Of a stretch of DNA of 64,000 bases, positions 53,779 through 63,053 are shown piece by piece. The translations under genes were made by a program, and so were the position numbers. The notes under the pieces are model-generated. The model saw only the letters and a list, made by a program, of their open reading frames with translations, did no database searches and was not told the origin of the DNA. Positions within the stretch are counted from its first letter, which is position 1, and each line of letters begins with the position of its first letter. Source of the DNA: Algoriphagus sp. (GTDB lineage: Bacteria; Bacteroidota; Bacteroidia; Cytophagales; Cyclobacteriaceae); the NCBI GenBank assembly GCA_029945945.1, contig JAQSDM010000007.1:1-64000 (forward strand), in the 5' to 3' direction.

Positions 53779-54816
53779 GTGAACCCGATCATCTTTTCTG
53801 AAAACGCCTCCGGAGATCTCGCATCTCTGCTTCGGGAAATTAACTTCTCCCAACTTTTTGTGCTTGCAGATGAAAATACTGCGAAATTTTGCCTTCCGAG
53901 GATTCAATCAGTTCTTCCAGCCGAAACTCATTATCTGATTATTCAGCCGGGAGAGAAAAACAAAACCATCCAAACCTGCACCCAAATCTGGGCTTCCATG
54001 ACTGGGGCCCAACTCGATCGGAAAGCCCTTTTCCTGAATCTCGGAGGAGGAGTCATCAGCGATATGGGCGGTTTTTGTGCAAGTATTTACAAGCGAGGCA
54101 TCCGCTTTATCAATCTGCCAACGACTTTACTTTCCCAAGTAGATGCAAGTGTCGGGGGAAAATTGGGGGTTGACTTTGAAGGATTGAAGAACCATCTTGG
54201 CGTATTCAATGAACCCGAAACCGTCATCATTGCTCCGGAATTTCTGGCAACTCTTGCTCACAACGAACTGAGATCAGGATTTGCTGAGATTATCAAACAT
54301 GGACTGATCCGCGATAAAGGGTACTTCGAAAGTTTGAAATTCGATGCTTGGGCTGCTTCCAACTGGGCTGACCTGATTCGCCACTCTGTGGAAATCAAAA
54401 AATCGGTTGTGCAGGAAGACCCTAAAGAAGCCGGACTTCGAAAGATCCTGAACTTCGGACATACGATCGGACACGCTTTCGAAACCTATTACCTCGACGG
54501 ACCAAAACATCTCCTACATGGGGAAGCGATTGCAGTCGGGATGATTTGCGAAGCGTACCTTTCCAAAAAGAAATTAAATCTTTCAGAAGCAGATCTCGTG
54601 ACTATCCAAACTGCGTTTCTGAAAGTCTATGGCAAAATCAACATTGCTGTAGAAGACCTCGAACCGGTTCTGGATTTTTGCCTTCAGGACAAAAAGAATG
54701 AAGGCAGCACCCTCCTATTTTCTCTTTTGAATTCCATCGGAGACTGCACGTACAATATCCCAGTCAGCCGGGAAGAAATCCTGGAATCGATCCATTATTA
54801 CCAAAGTCTTTCTTAA
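53779..54816 (+). CDS. aroB: 3-dehydroquinate synthase
   Basis: It converts DAHP to 3-dehydroquinate, the second shikimate step. The 345-residue protein starts with GTG. NAD-binding and metal motifs are visible: LNLGGGVISDMGGFCASIYKRGIRF, the PTTLLSQVDASVGGKLGVD stretch, and the metal histidine region LNFGHTIGHAFE and LLHGEAIAVGM. It is 99 nt after the DAHP synthase with a hairpin between, and 28 nt before aroA. Confidence 0.95.
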   Translation: MNPIIFSENASGDLASLLREINFSQLFVLADENTAKFCLPRIQSVLPAETHYLIIQPGEKNKTIQTCTQIWASMTGAQLDRKALFLNLGGGVISDMGGFCASIYKRGIRFINLPTTLLSQVDASVGGKLGVDFEGLKNHLGVFNEPETVIIAPEFLATLAHNELRSGFAEIIKHGLIRDKGYFESLKFDAWAASNWADLIRHSVEIKKSVVQEDPKEAGLRKILNFGHTIGHAFETYYLDGPKHLLHGEAIAVGMICEAYLSKKKLNLSEADLVTIQTAFLKVYGKINIAVEDLEPVLDFCLQDKKNEGSTLLFSLLNSIGDCTYNIPVSREEILESIHYYQSLS

Positions 54817-54844
54817 ACCTATTCTACCCTTGCAAACTGATACC

Positions 54845-56071
54845 ATGTCTATTTTGCACCTAAAACAGAAGTCTGAGTTCACCGCAACCCGCATCCCTCT
54901 CCCCTCTTCTAAGAGCGAATCCAATCGTGTATTGGTGATTGACGCCTTGACCGAAGGGGAAAATAAGATTTCAAATCTGGCCGAAGCTCGCGATACGCAA
55001 ACCATGATTCGTCTTTTAAAGGACAATCCTCCACTTTTTGACGTGCTGGATGCAGGGACGACCATGCGATTTTTGACTGCTTTTGCCACCGTCACCAATC
55101 AGAAGAAAGTCATGACCGGTACGCCTCGGATGTGCGAGAGACCGATCGGGATTCTGGTAGATGCGCTTCGGGCAATTGGTGCAGACATTCATTATTTAGG
55201 AATTGAGGGCTATCCTCCATTGGCGATTCACGGACTTCCGGAGCAAACCAATGAGAAAGTGAAAATCCGCGGGGATGTCTCCAGTCAGTACATTTCGGCC
55301 ATGCTCATGATCGCTCCGATTCTTCCAAAAGGACTGGAAATTGAATTGGAAGGAAAAGTTGGGTCGCGAACCTACATCGAAATGACCCTTGAGCTAATGG
55401 CTCAGTTTGGCATCAAATACACCTGGGAAGGCAATAAAATTTCGGTTGCACATCAGGCTTATCAGCCGACCACTTTCGCAGTGGAAAGCGACTGGTCGGG
55501 TGCAAGCTATTGGTTTAGCTTGTTGGCTTGTGCTGATTCAGGCGCTTTATTTTTGGTGGGACTGAAAGAAAACAGTTTGCAGGGTGACTCCAAAATCGTG
55601 GAAATCATGGATCACCTCGGAATCAAAAGTACTTTCAACGCTGAGGGAGTTTTGCTCCAAAAGCAACCCGTGAAAGGATTCAAAAGCTGGGATTTCACCC
55701 ATTGTCCCGACCTCGCACAGACTGTCGCGGTGACGTGCGCGATATTGGGTCAGGACGCAGTTTTCACCGGATTGGAAAGTCTTCGAATTAAGGAAACTGA
55801 TCGGATTTATGCCCTGCAGCAAGAGCTGGCAAAGTTCAATGCAGACCTGAAAGAAATCGAACCGGAAGTTTTCAAAGTAATTCCCTCTGTGACTATGCCC
55901 CGAAAAGTGCAGATTCACACGTACGAAGATCATAGAATGGCCATGGCATTTATGCCTTTGCTGACCAAAACCGATGTACTCATCGAAGACCCGGAAGTGG
56001 TCAATAAATCTTACCCAAGTTTCTGGAAGCATTGTGGCTTGCTGGATATTTCGATGGAGACTCAATCATAA
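54845..56071 (+). CDS. aroA: 5-enolpyruvylshikimate-3-phosphate synthase
   Basis: It joins phosphoenolpyruvate to shikimate-3-phosphate, the sixth shikimate step. From the ATG at 54845 it has 408 residues (a TTG at 54830 is less likely). Class motifs are PSSKSESNR near 18, DAGTTMRFLTAFAT, GDVSSQYISAMLM, RIKETDRI and EDHRMAMAF near the end. It is shorter than the usual 430 residues and PSSKSESNR deviates from the textbook PGDKSISHR, which is normal in this phylum. It is 3 nt before pheA. Confidence 0.93.
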   Translation: MSILHLKQKSEFTATRIPLPSSKSESNRVLVIDALTEGENKISNLAEARDTQTMIRLLKDNPPLFDVLDAGTTMRFLTAFATVTNQKKVMTGTPRMCERPIGILVDALRAIGADIHYLGIEGYPPLAIHGLPEQTNEKVKIRGDVSSQYISAMLMIAPILPKGLEIELEGKVGSRTYIEMTLELMAQFGIKYTWEGNKISVAHQAYQPTTFAVESDWSGASYWFSLLACADSGALFLVGLKENSLQGDSKIVEIMDHLGIKSTFNAEGVLLQKQPVKGFKSWDFTHCPDLAQTVAVTCAILGQDAVFTGLESLRIKETDRIYALQQELAKFNADLKEIEPEVFKVIPSVTMPRKVQIHTYEDHRMAMAFMPLLTKTDVLIEDPEVVNKSYPSFWKHCGLLDISMETQS

Positions 56072-56074
56072 GGC

Positions 56075-56902
56075 ATGTCAAAATTAAAAATCGCCATTCA
56101 AGGCGTTCCGGGTTCGTTTCATCATCAGGTAGCTTTGCGCTGCTTCGGTGAGGACACCGAAATCCTGGCTTTCAATACCTTCGAACCTGTAGCCAAAGCG
56201 GTTGCAACCGGCGTAGCTGACTTTGGGGTGATGGCAATCGAAAACTCAATTGCAGGAGCCATCTTACCCAATTACGACCTGATCGATCGATATGAACTGA
56301 GCATTCGGGATGAGTATTATTTGCCGATCGCCCATCAACTGATGGCTTTGCCCGGGCAGAAAATTGAAGATATCCGGGAGGTTCGCTCCCACCCGATGGC
56401 GCTTTTGCAATGCAAGAATTTCTTTGCGAAGCACCCCGAAATCCTGCAATTCGATGATGTCGACACGGCTTCGGTTGCAATGAGAATTTCCGAAGGGAAA
56501 ATAAAAGGCATGGCAGCCATCGCAAGTGAAATCGCTGCAGGAATCTACGGACTCGAAATTCTTGCACGTGACATTCAAACCGTGAAGGATAATTTCACCC
56601 GGTTTATCATTTTAGAAAAAGAAAAATCAACTCAGAAAGAGACGCCAAACAAGGCTTCGTTCAAAGTAACCATCCAAAATCAAAAGGGTGGGTTGGCAAA
56701 ACTCCTGACCATGCTGAGCGACAAAGGGCTCGACCTGAGTAAAATCCAGTCCATTCCCGTGATCGAAAAACCCTGGGAATATGCATTCTTTATCGATGCG
56801 GAATTTTCGGATTACAAGCAGTTTGAAGAAGCGATGGAGCTATTGAAGAATGATTTTGAAGGAGTTAAAATTTTTGGAGAATATACCAGCAGAAAGGCAT
56901 GA
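56075..56902 (+). CDS. pheA: Prephenate dehydratase
   Basis: It decarboxylates and dehydrates prephenate to phenylpyruvate, on the way to phenylalanine. The 275-residue protein is monofunctional: catalytic domain 1-185 (GVPGSFHHQVA, FGVMAIENSIAG, NFTRFIIL with the TRF motif), then an ACT domain (about 195-275, QNQKGGLAKLLTML) that senses phenylalanine. The usual ESRP motif reads QSIP here. The chorismate mutase needed is fused to the DAHP synthase upstream. The stop overlaps the aminotransferase start by 4 nt. Confidence 0.93.
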   Translation: MSKLKIAIQGVPGSFHHQVALRCFGEDTEILAFNTFEPVAKAVATGVADFGVMAIENSIAGAILPNYDLIDRYELSIRDEYYLPIAHQLMALPGQKIEDIREVRSHPMALLQCKNFFAKHPEILQFDDVDTASVAMRISEGKIKGMAAIASEIAAGIYGLEILARDIQTVKDNFTRFIILEKEKSTQKETPNKASFKVTIQNQKGGLAKLLTMLSDKGLDLSKIQSIPVIEKPWEYAFFIDAEFSDYKQFEEAMELLKNDFEGVKIFGEYTSRKA

Positions 56903-58047
56903 AGGGATTTGCAGACAGGATCGGCACAGTTGAGGAATACTATTTTTCAGCAAAACTCAGGGAAGTAAATCAGTTGATCACAGACGGGAAACCCGTGATC
57001 AATCTGGGTATTGGAAGTCCCGATCTCGCCCCAGATCGATTGGTAATCGATGCACTCAAAAACGCTGCAGAAAACCCTAAAGCCCACGGCTATCAAAACT
57101 ATCAGGGTATCCCCGAATTAAGGATTGCCATGGCGGAGTTTTACAGCCGCGAATACAAAGTCAAACTCAATCCCGGGAAAGAAATCCTTCCGCTGATGGG
57201 TTCCAAAGAAGGAATCATGCATCTGAGCATGGCTTTCCTCAATCCCGGCGACGAGGTTTTGATCCCCGATCCGGGCTATCCGACTTACACTTCCGTGACC
57301 CGATTGCTCGGTGCTGAGCCGGTTTATTATTCACTGAACCTTGCGGACAAAGGCAGACCCAATCTCGAAGAACTCGAAAACCGGGATCTCAGCTGCGTCA
57401 AAATCATGTGGATCAATTATCCCCATATGCCGACCGGAGCCGCTGGAAGCAAGAAAATCCTGACTGACTTGGTGGCTTTTGCCAAAAAACATTCGATTGT
57501 CCTTCTCCACGACAATCCTTACAGCCATATCCTGAATGCCGAGCCTCTCAGCATTTTGGCGATTCCAGGAGCTGAAGAAGTGGCGTTGGAACTCAACTCA
57601 CTTAGCAAAACTTTCAACATGCCCGGCTGGAGAATCGGGATGCTTTGTGGTCGGGAAGACTGGATCGAGGCGGTCCTGAAAGTCAAAAGCAATATGGACT
57701 CCGGGATGTTTCTGGGTTTGCAAAAAGGTGCAATAGCAGCGCTGAACCTGGGAAAAAACTGGTTTACCGACTTGGATGAGCTATATCAAAACAGAAGAAA
57801 ACTCGTCTGGAAATTGGCAGATCTGCTTGGATTGAACTACGCAAAAGACAGTGCAGGCCTATTCGTCTGGTGTAAAGTACCGGAGGGAAAATCTCCCGAC
57901 GAGCTTGTCGATTACCTGCTTTACGAGAAAAATATATTCATCACTCCGGGCAAAATCTTCGGTCCGCAAGGCGAAGGCTACGTGCGTATTTCCCTTTGTA
58001 TGCCCGAATTCAAAATCCTGGAGGCTATCAACCGAATCAAACCTTAA
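56899..58047 (+). CDS. Aromatic/aspartate-type aminotransferase, class I
   Basis: The 382-residue fold-type I PLP enzyme has the family motifs GYQNYQGIPELR, NPGDEVLIPDPGYPTY, MPTGAAGS, and the PLP-lysine segment SLSKTFNMPGWRIGM. By position between pheA and tyrA it probably makes phenylalanine and tyrosine from phenylpyruvate and 4-hydroxyphenylpyruvate, though aspartate-type activity cannot be excluded. It is coupled to pheA by a 4-nt overlap and lies 7 nt before tyrA. Confidence 0.9.
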   Translation: MKGFADRIGTVEEYYFSAKLREVNQLITDGKPVINLGIGSPDLAPDRLVIDALKNAAENPKAHGYQNYQGIPELRIAMAEFYSREYKVKLNPGKEILPLMGSKEGIMHLSMAFLNPGDEVLIPDPGYPTYTSVTRLLGAEPVYYSLNLADKGRPNLEELENRDLSCVKIMWINYPHMPTGAAGSKKILTDLVAFAKKHSIVLLHDNPYSHILNAEPLSILAIPGAEEVALELNSLSKTFNMPGWRIGMLCGREDWIEAVLKVKSNMDSGMFLGLQKGAIAALNLGKNWFTDLDELYQNRRKLVWKLADLLGLNYAKDSAGLFVWCKVPEGKSPDELVDYLLYEKNIFITPGKIFGPQGEGYVRISLCMPEFKILEAINRIKP

Positions 58048-58054
58048 CCCTGTT

Positions 58055-58903
58055 ATGAAAAAAATACACATCGTCGGACTCGGCCTTCTCGGAGGTTCTT
58101 TTGGTCTGGGAGCCAGATTAAAATTTCCCGAACTCATCATCACGGGAACGGATGCCAATCCTCAAAACCTGAAAGATGCACTTACTTTAGGCATCATCAC
58201 CGAAGTGAAAGACAAGCCGGATGCAGATACAGACATCGTAATCCTCGCCACTCCGGCGGATACGTTGGGTGATCTTTTGCTCAAAACACTGGATCAGGTT
58301 GGCGAAGACACGCTGGTTTTTGATGTGGGTTCGACCAAAGCAAACCTGACTGCTCTTCTTGCAAATCATCCGAAACGCAGACAATATTTGGCTGCTCACC
58401 CGATTGCAGGAACGGAATACTCAGGTCCAAAAGCAGCTTTTGCAGAGCTTCTTGACAGAAAAGTGATGATCCTCTGTGAACTTGAAAAGACAGATCTTCA
58501 CCTGAAAGAAAAGGCATACAAACTTTTTGATGCCCTGAATCTGAAGTTACGATTTATGGATCCTGAGGAGCACGATCGTCATTTGGCTTTTGTATCGCAC
58601 CTTTCCCATATTTCCTCATTCATGTTGGGCAAAACTGTCCTTCAAAAGATGGCTGACGAAAAAAACATCTTCGATATGGCAGGTTCCGGCTTTGCTTCGA
58701 CTGTACGATTGGCAAAGTCTAGTCCGGCAATGTGGGCTCCGATCCTCACCGAAAACAAAGAAAACATCCTGAGTGCCATGGATGGATACATCGCAAATCT
58801 GACAGCCTTCCGGAATAAAATCGAAGCAGGCGATAACAAAGGACTTTATGAAGAAATGGCCGAAATCAATAAGATCCGTGAAATTTTGGATTTGGGAAAG
58901 TAG
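58055..58903 (+). CDS. tyrA: Prephenate dehydrogenase
   Basis: It oxidatively decarboxylates prephenate to 4-hydroxyphenylpyruvate, on the way to tyrosine. From the ATG at 58055 it has 282 residues; the frame is open upstream but that part overlaps the aminotransferase. The Rossmann motif GLGLLGGSFG is at 8-17, ATPADTL near 70, and AAHPIAGTEYSGPKAA binds prephenate (His near 113). It is the last gene of the aromatic operon and is followed by a heptamer array. Confidence 0.92.
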   Translation: MKKIHIVGLGLLGGSFGLGARLKFPELIITGTDANPQNLKDALTLGIITEVKDKPDADTDIVILATPADTLGDLLLKTLDQVGEDTLVFDVGSTKANLTALLANHPKRRQYLAAHPIAGTEYSGPKAAFAELLDRKVMILCELEKTDLHLKEKAYKLFDALNLKLRFMDPEEHDRHLAFVSHLSHISSFMLGKTVLQKMADEKNIFDMAGSGFASTVRLAKSSPAMWAPILTENKENILSAMDGYIANLTAFRNKIEAGDNKGLYEEMAEINKIREILDLGK

Positions 58904-58905
58904 AT

Positions 58906-58972
58906 ATTTCGGATTTACGATTTCGGATTTCGGATTTAAAAAACTTCGAAATTCAGTGTTCGATATCCATCA
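58906..58972 (+). repeat. Heptanucleotide array after tyrA
   Basis: Two adjoining arrays with a 7-nt unit: ATTTCGG, ATTTACG, ATTTCGG, ATTTCGG, ATTTAAA (58906-58940) and TTCGAAA, TTCAGTG, TTCGATA, TCCATCA (58945-58972). The rest of the 58904-59255 gap holds a hairpin (TCCTGCTTC/GAAGCAGGA, 58993-59014), a terminator (59026) and an AT-rich stretch. Confidence 0.7.
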
Positions 58973-59025
58973 TTAAAAAATTCAGTCAGTTATCCTGCTT
59001 CTCCGGAAGCAGGATTCTGAAACCA

Positions 59026-59054
59026 AAAAACCACGGAGCGATTCGTGGTTTTTA
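59026..59054 (+). terminator. Terminator after the tyrA region
   Basis: AAAAACCACG pairs with CGTGGTTTTT around an 8-nt loop. It is one of three related terminators (59026, 60976, 61713) flanking the two lipoprotein genes. Confidence 0.85.
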
Positions 59055-59255
59055 CTTTTTAAACCCCTCTTGAACTCCAAATTTTAAAGGATTTCAATCC
59101 TATAATAATATCAAATAAACCTGATATTAATCAGTTGCCTATTTGACATATAGTAGACTTAAATCATTTTTTTTATAATTAAATTGATTTAATATTTTTC
59201 TGGAAATAGAATATTTTCCTTTAAAGACAATCGTCAACCACTACTAATCACAAAA

Positions 59256-60962
59256 ATGAAAGATCAGCTTATTAACCGCCTTTCAATGTTGATTTTGGTA
59301 TTGAGCTTACTTTTTTTAGCTGCTTGTAATTATTACAAGCCAATACCAACTTCTCCTTCATTGTCATCAAGTGCCAAAACGAAGGAAATAGCATCACAAA
59401 GTCAGAGAACATTTATAGTTCGAAGCAATCAAGGGGATTTTTTGCTTAAAAATGTGAATGTCAGACTAGATAAAGAAGACATCACCGGTATTCTGGAATC
59501 AATTCCAGAGGATCATCAAACCTACATCAAAGATGAAAAATTGACGTATTCTTATGATTCCAAAACCAAGCCTGTCCTTCAGGAATTACACATTTATGCT
59601 CCACTTGAACCCACAGCCAAAATCGGCTCGACGGTAACTATTCCAATTTCCAGCATTGCCCGAATGGAAATCATTGAGCGAGATAAAAAAAGAAGTACGA
59701 CCAACACTATCCTATTAGCTACCGGAGTTACTCTTGGAGCCCTCACTGTGGCAGCAATAATAACGTCGGCAGGTGTGGCTAATGACGTTGCAAACACCCC
59801 AACACCATCTCCAACTCCAATAAAGCCCATCGAACCAGAGGGGATGTCTTGTCCTTTTATTAGTGCCCATGACGGAAATGAATTTGTTTTTCAGGGAGAA
59901 GCATTTGGCGGAGCGCTTTTTCATTCTGTGGCCAGACAGGATTATATGCCTTTACCCTCCATTTCATTCGGGCCCGAACTCCGGCTTATGATCAGTAATG
60001 AAAGAATGGAGCATATGTATATTGATGTAGCAGATTTGCTTCTGGTGGAGCATTCGGCCGGGGATAAGGTTTTGGTAGGTCCTAATGGAAACCTGATGCG
60101 GGTCCATGCTACGGGGAAACCTAAAGAAGCGATATTAAATGGGCAGAAAGAGATATTGAATAGAATCTCTGAATTGGACAATGTTTTTTGTTCCTTCAAC
60201 GATATTGATCAAAGTTCCTCCATCAACGAGCTCATCGTTAAGTTTGATCATCCCGGAGAAGGAAAAGAACTGGGCCTCTATTTAAATCTGAGAGATTCCC
60301 CTTGGCTGGAATACATATTTGAACAGTTCATGAGCAAGTATGGTGAGGAATACAAGGCTTTTGAGAAAGAAATGGACACAAAATCAACTGAAGAATTATA
60401 CCTATGGCAAGAGATTCATCAGGTGCCATTGACGATTTCGGTTAAAACAACAGAGGGTTGGAAAGAAGTCACCAAAACCAGATTTGTAGGCCCAGTAATG
60501 AACAGGGAGATCGCCATTTCTCTTGAAGGAATAGATTTGAAAGAACCCATCATAGAAGTTTCCTTCAAGACAGGATTCTTGTACTGGGAAATTGATCAGA
60601 TTGCCCTGGCTACGGTTAGCCGAATTTCCCCCGAAGCAATTCGGGTTTTAAAGCCTTCAATTGCTATAGACGAGAAGGGAAAAGATAAACTGCGCCTGAT
60701 TTCTGAGTTAGATGATCAGTTTCTTGAGCAGCCTGTCCGGGGAAACAAAGCCTATTTGACTTATCAATTCAAGGAATTTTCAGGGTCTAAAACCTATTCA
60801 GCGTTTTTACATACCGGAGGATATTATAAGGTTCTCCATGAGTTTGAAGGACCAATGGATCAACAGTTCTTTTCAAAATATGATAAACCCGGAGGACTGT
60901 CCGACTTTAGCATGAGGCGCTATTTAGAAGTCTCTCAATATGCTTCCAGCCCGGCCAACTAA
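59256..60962 (+). CDS. Large lipoprotein with internal hydrophobic helix, unknown function
   Basis: The 568-residue protein has a lipoprotein signal (LLFLAAC, Cys24). Residues 25-150 form a beta-rich domain shared with the next gene (TFIVRSNQGDFLLKNVNVRL, VTIPISSIARMEIIERD). A hydrophobic segment (about 150-174) precedes a Thr/Pro linker and a large beta-rich C-terminal region (about 200-565) ending in SMRRYLEVSQ. I do not recognise a family. Being a lipoprotein with a second hydrophobic segment is unusual. It is a tandem paralogue of the 61060 gene. Confidence 0.72.
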   Translation: MKDQLINRLSMLILVLSLLFLAACNYYKPIPTSPSLSSSAKTKEIASQSQRTFIVRSNQGDFLLKNVNVRLDKEDITGILESIPEDHQTYIKDEKLTYSYDSKTKPVLQELHIYAPLEPTAKIGSTVTIPISSIARMEIIERDKKRSTTNTILLATGVTLGALTVAAIITSAGVANDVANTPTPSPTPIKPIEPEGMSCPFISAHDGNEFVFQGEAFGGALFHSVARQDYMPLPSISFGPELRLMISNERMEHMYIDVADLLLVEHSAGDKVLVGPNGNLMRVHATGKPKEAILNGQKEILNRISELDNVFCSFNDIDQSSSINELIVKFDHPGEGKELGLYLNLRDSPWLEYIFEQFMSKYGEEYKAFEKEMDTKSTEELYLWQEIHQVPLTISVKTTEGWKEVTKTRFVGPVMNREIAISLEGIDLKEPIIEVSFKTGFLYWEIDQIALATVSRISPEAIRVLKPSIAIDEKGKDKLRLISELDDQFLEQPVRGNKAYLTYQFKEFSGSKTYSAFLHTGGYYKVLHEFEGPMDQQFFSKYDKPGGLSDFSMRRYLEVSQYASSPAN

Positions 60963-60975
60963 TGAAAATTGTATC

Positions 60976-61007
60976 AGAAAACCACGGAGAGATTTGTGGT
61001 TTTCTGG
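60976..61007 (+). terminator. Terminator between the two lipoprotein genes
   Basis: AGAAAACCAC pairs with GTGGTTTTCT around a 10-nt loop. It is related in sequence to 59026 and 61713. Confidence 0.8.
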
Positions 61008-61059
61008 TTTATAACTCCTTCTGAACTTCAATTATCAATGGATTTAATTAAACACTAAA

Positions 61060-61599
61060 ATGAAAAATCATCATATTAGCCGCTTTTTTAAGTTGATTTT
61101 GGTCTTGAGCATACTTTTTACAGCTGCTTGTAACTATTACAAACCAATACTAACTTCTCCTTCTTTGTCATCAAGTGCCAAATCGAAGGAAATAGCATCA
61201 ATGAGCCAGAGAGCATTTATAATACGAAGCAATCAAGGTGATTTTTTGCTTAAAAATGTAAATGTCAAAGTGGACGAGGAAGAATTGATCGGTATGTTGG
61301 GGCCGATACCAGAAGAACATCAAACCTACATCAAGGATAAATCCTCTAATTTTTCCTACGATTCCGAAACCAAACCTGTTCTTCAGGAATTACACCTATA
61401 CGTTCCGCTTGACTCAGATGTCAAATTCGGATCTATTGTAACTATTCCAATTTCCAGTATTGAAAAAATGGAAGTCATCGAAAGAGATAAAAAAAGAAGT
61501 ACCAATAATTCAATAATATACGGAATTGGTCTTTTAATTTTACCGTTGATCCTATTTTTTATAATATTTTCTTCGCAATTAACACAAGCCATTGCCTAA
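61060..61599 (+). CDS. Short paralogue of the large lipoprotein
   Basis: The 179-residue protein shares the N-terminal 150 residues of the 59256 protein (about 70% identical by eye, including lipobox Cys24, RSNQGDFLLKNVNVKV, SSIEKMEVIERDKKRST), then ends with a hydrophobic helix (about 155-177). The large C-terminal region is absent. It could be a truncated copy that still makes a stable membrane-attached domain. Promoter elements were not identified. Confidence 0.72.
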   Translation: MKNHHISRFFKLILVLSILFTAACNYYKPILTSPSLSSSAKSKEIASMSQRAFIIRSNQGDFLLKNVNVKVDEEELIGMLGPIPEEHQTYIKDKSSNFSYDSETKPVLQELHLYVPLDSDVKFGSIVTIPISSIEKMEVIERDKKRSTNNSIIYGIGLLILPLILFFIIFSSQLTQAIA

Positions 61600-61627
61600 A
61601 TAACAATAACAAACCCAATTTAAATAC

Positions 61628-61655
61628 TTCAAAATTCGATGTTCCTTGTTGAATT
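61628..61655 (+). repeat. Heptanucleotide array, start of duplicated element
   Basis: TTCAAAA, TTCGATG, TTCCTTG and TTGAATT (7-nt units). This is the second copy of the element at 58945; the following 85 nt (to 61740) resemble 58973-59054, including the terminator. Confidence 0.6.
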
Positions 61656-61712
61656 TTGATCCCAAAAATCCAGTCAGTTATCCAGATTCTCAGGAAGCCA
61701 GTTTCATAAATC

Positions 61713-61740
61713 AAAAAACCACAAAGCGTTTGTGGTTTTC
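61713..61740 (+). terminator. Terminator after the short lipoprotein gene
   Basis: AAAACCACAAA pairs with TTTGTGGTTTT around a GCG loop. It is the third related terminator of this module. Confidence 0.8.
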
Positions 61741-61929
61741 TGGTTTTTAATCTGGTGTCAATAATGGAGACTCGAAGTCAAAAAAAGATTACTTGAAACC
61801 GCTCAAAGTCGCAACTATTTTAAAATCAGCAGAGAGATAATGTACGTTGCTACTGTGGTCCAAGACATGCGATTTTTTGTTCTACGCTTTGAAATGTCCT
61901 CTTCCAGAAAAGCAGTACAACTTAATAAT

Positions 61930-61953
61930 TGCGCCTCTGCGCCTTTGCGGGAG
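61930..61953 (+). repeat. Octanucleotide array TGCGCCTC-like
   Basis: TGCGCCTC, TGCGCCTT and TGCGGGAG (8-nt units) in the 61600-62017 gap. The rest of the gap holds the duplicated element and no gene. Confidence 0.6.
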
Positions 61954-62017
61954 GCAAAAATCGAAACGGGAGACCAATAAAAAATTCCGTATTTTCCAAC
62001 CTCTAAACCCAACACCT

Positions 62018-62989
62018 ATGAAATCTGTATTTCTCAGCTTCTTGCTTCTGTTTTCCATTCAGACTTTTGCCCAAAAAGCGACCGAATGGAAAGTCCTCGA
62101 AACTACCAATGAAGCCACTCCCCGTCATGAAAATTCCTTTGTCGAGCTCGATGGAAAATTCTATGCGTTGGGCGGAAGGGCCGACAGACCTGTGGAAGAA
62201 TTTGATCCCAAAACCAATACCTGGACTGCCTTGGCAGAGGTTCCGATGAACTTCCACCATTTCCAGGCGATCGCTTTCAAGGGAGAAATCTACGTTGTCG
62301 GAGCTTTCACCGGAGGCTATCCCCATGAGAAGCCCATTCCGAATTTTCTGATTTTCAACCCAAAAACCAAAACCTGGAGAGACGGACCAAAGATTCCTGA
62401 AGACCGGCTTCGTGGTTCGGTGGGAGCTTTTACCCGTGGAGATAAAATCTACCTGGTCTGCGGAATCATCGACGGTCATTGGGACGGACACGTTTCCTGG
62501 TTTGATGAGTACGATACCAAAACAGGAACATGGAAAGTGCTTCCGGATGCGCCCCGACCAAGAGACCACTTCAGCGCGACAATGGTTGGTGACAAGGTTT
62601 ATGTAGCCGGAGGGCGAACATCCCACGCCGCCATCGGAAAAGTGCTTGATCTGACCATTTCTGAAGTTGATTTCTTCGATTTCAAAACCAATAAATGGAC
62701 AACCATCGAATCTAAACTTCCGACACCCAGAGCCGGAACTTCCACAATTTCCAATGGAACCCATCTGGTCGTGATGAATGGGGAAAGCAATACCCAGCAA
62801 CCTGCTCATGCTGAAGTGGAGGTATTGGACACCCGAACCGGAACATGGTCTAATTTGCCAAATCTGAATAAAGGCAGACACGGAACCGGCGTGGTTTACT
62901 ATAAAGGAAAAATCTATGTTGCTGCCGGAAGTGCCAATCGCGGAGGCGGTCCGGAGCTAAGTGATATCGAGTATTTGGAGTGGAAGTAG
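62018..62989 (+). CDS. Exported kelch-repeat protein
   Basis: From the ATG at 62018 the protein has 323 residues and a signal peptide (MKSVFLSFLLLFSIQTFAQ); the frame is open upstream but that part lacks a signal. The mature part contains about six kelch repeats with the GG/W spacing: ALGGRADRPVEEFDPKTNTWT, VVGAFTGGYPHE, VAGGRTSHAAIGK, and VAAGSANRGG. It is a six-bladed beta-propeller related to galactose-oxidase-like or N-acetylneuraminate-epimerase-like propellers, with no catalytic residues recognised. The 418-nt upstream gap shows no gene. Confidence 0.87.
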   Translation: MKSVFLSFLLLFSIQTFAQKATEWKVLETTNEATPRHENSFVELDGKFYALGGRADRPVEEFDPKTNTWTALAEVPMNFHHFQAIAFKGEIYVVGAFTGGYPHEKPIPNFLIFNPKTKTWRDGPKIPEDRLRGSVGAFTRGDKIYLVCGIIDGHWDGHVSWFDEYDTKTGTWKVLPDAPRPRDHFSATMVGDKVYVAGGRTSHAAIGKVLDLTISEVDFFDFKTNKWTTIESKLPTPRAGTSTISNGTHLVVMNGESNTQQPAHAEVEVLDTRTGTWSNLPNLNKGRHGTGVVYYKGKIYVAAGSANRGGGPELSDIEYLEWK

Positions 62990-62991
62990 GG

Positions 62992-63033
62992 ATGTCGGAT
63001 CTCGGATTTATGATTTATGATTTATGATTTAAG
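62992..63033 (+). repeat. Heptanucleotide array after the kelch gene
   Basis: Six 7-nt units: ATGTCGG, ATCTCGG, ATTTATG, ATTTATG, ATTTATG and ATTTAAG. A second array TTCGATA, TTCGATG, TTCAGAA follows at 63037-63057. Confidence 0.75.
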
Positions 63034-63053
63034 TACTTCGATATTCGATGTTC

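Noticed and set aside
57851..58054. Upstream extension of tyrA within the aminotransferase gene
   Set aside because: It overlaps the aminotransferase coding region in another frame; the Rossmann start GLGLLGG fits the ATG at 58055.
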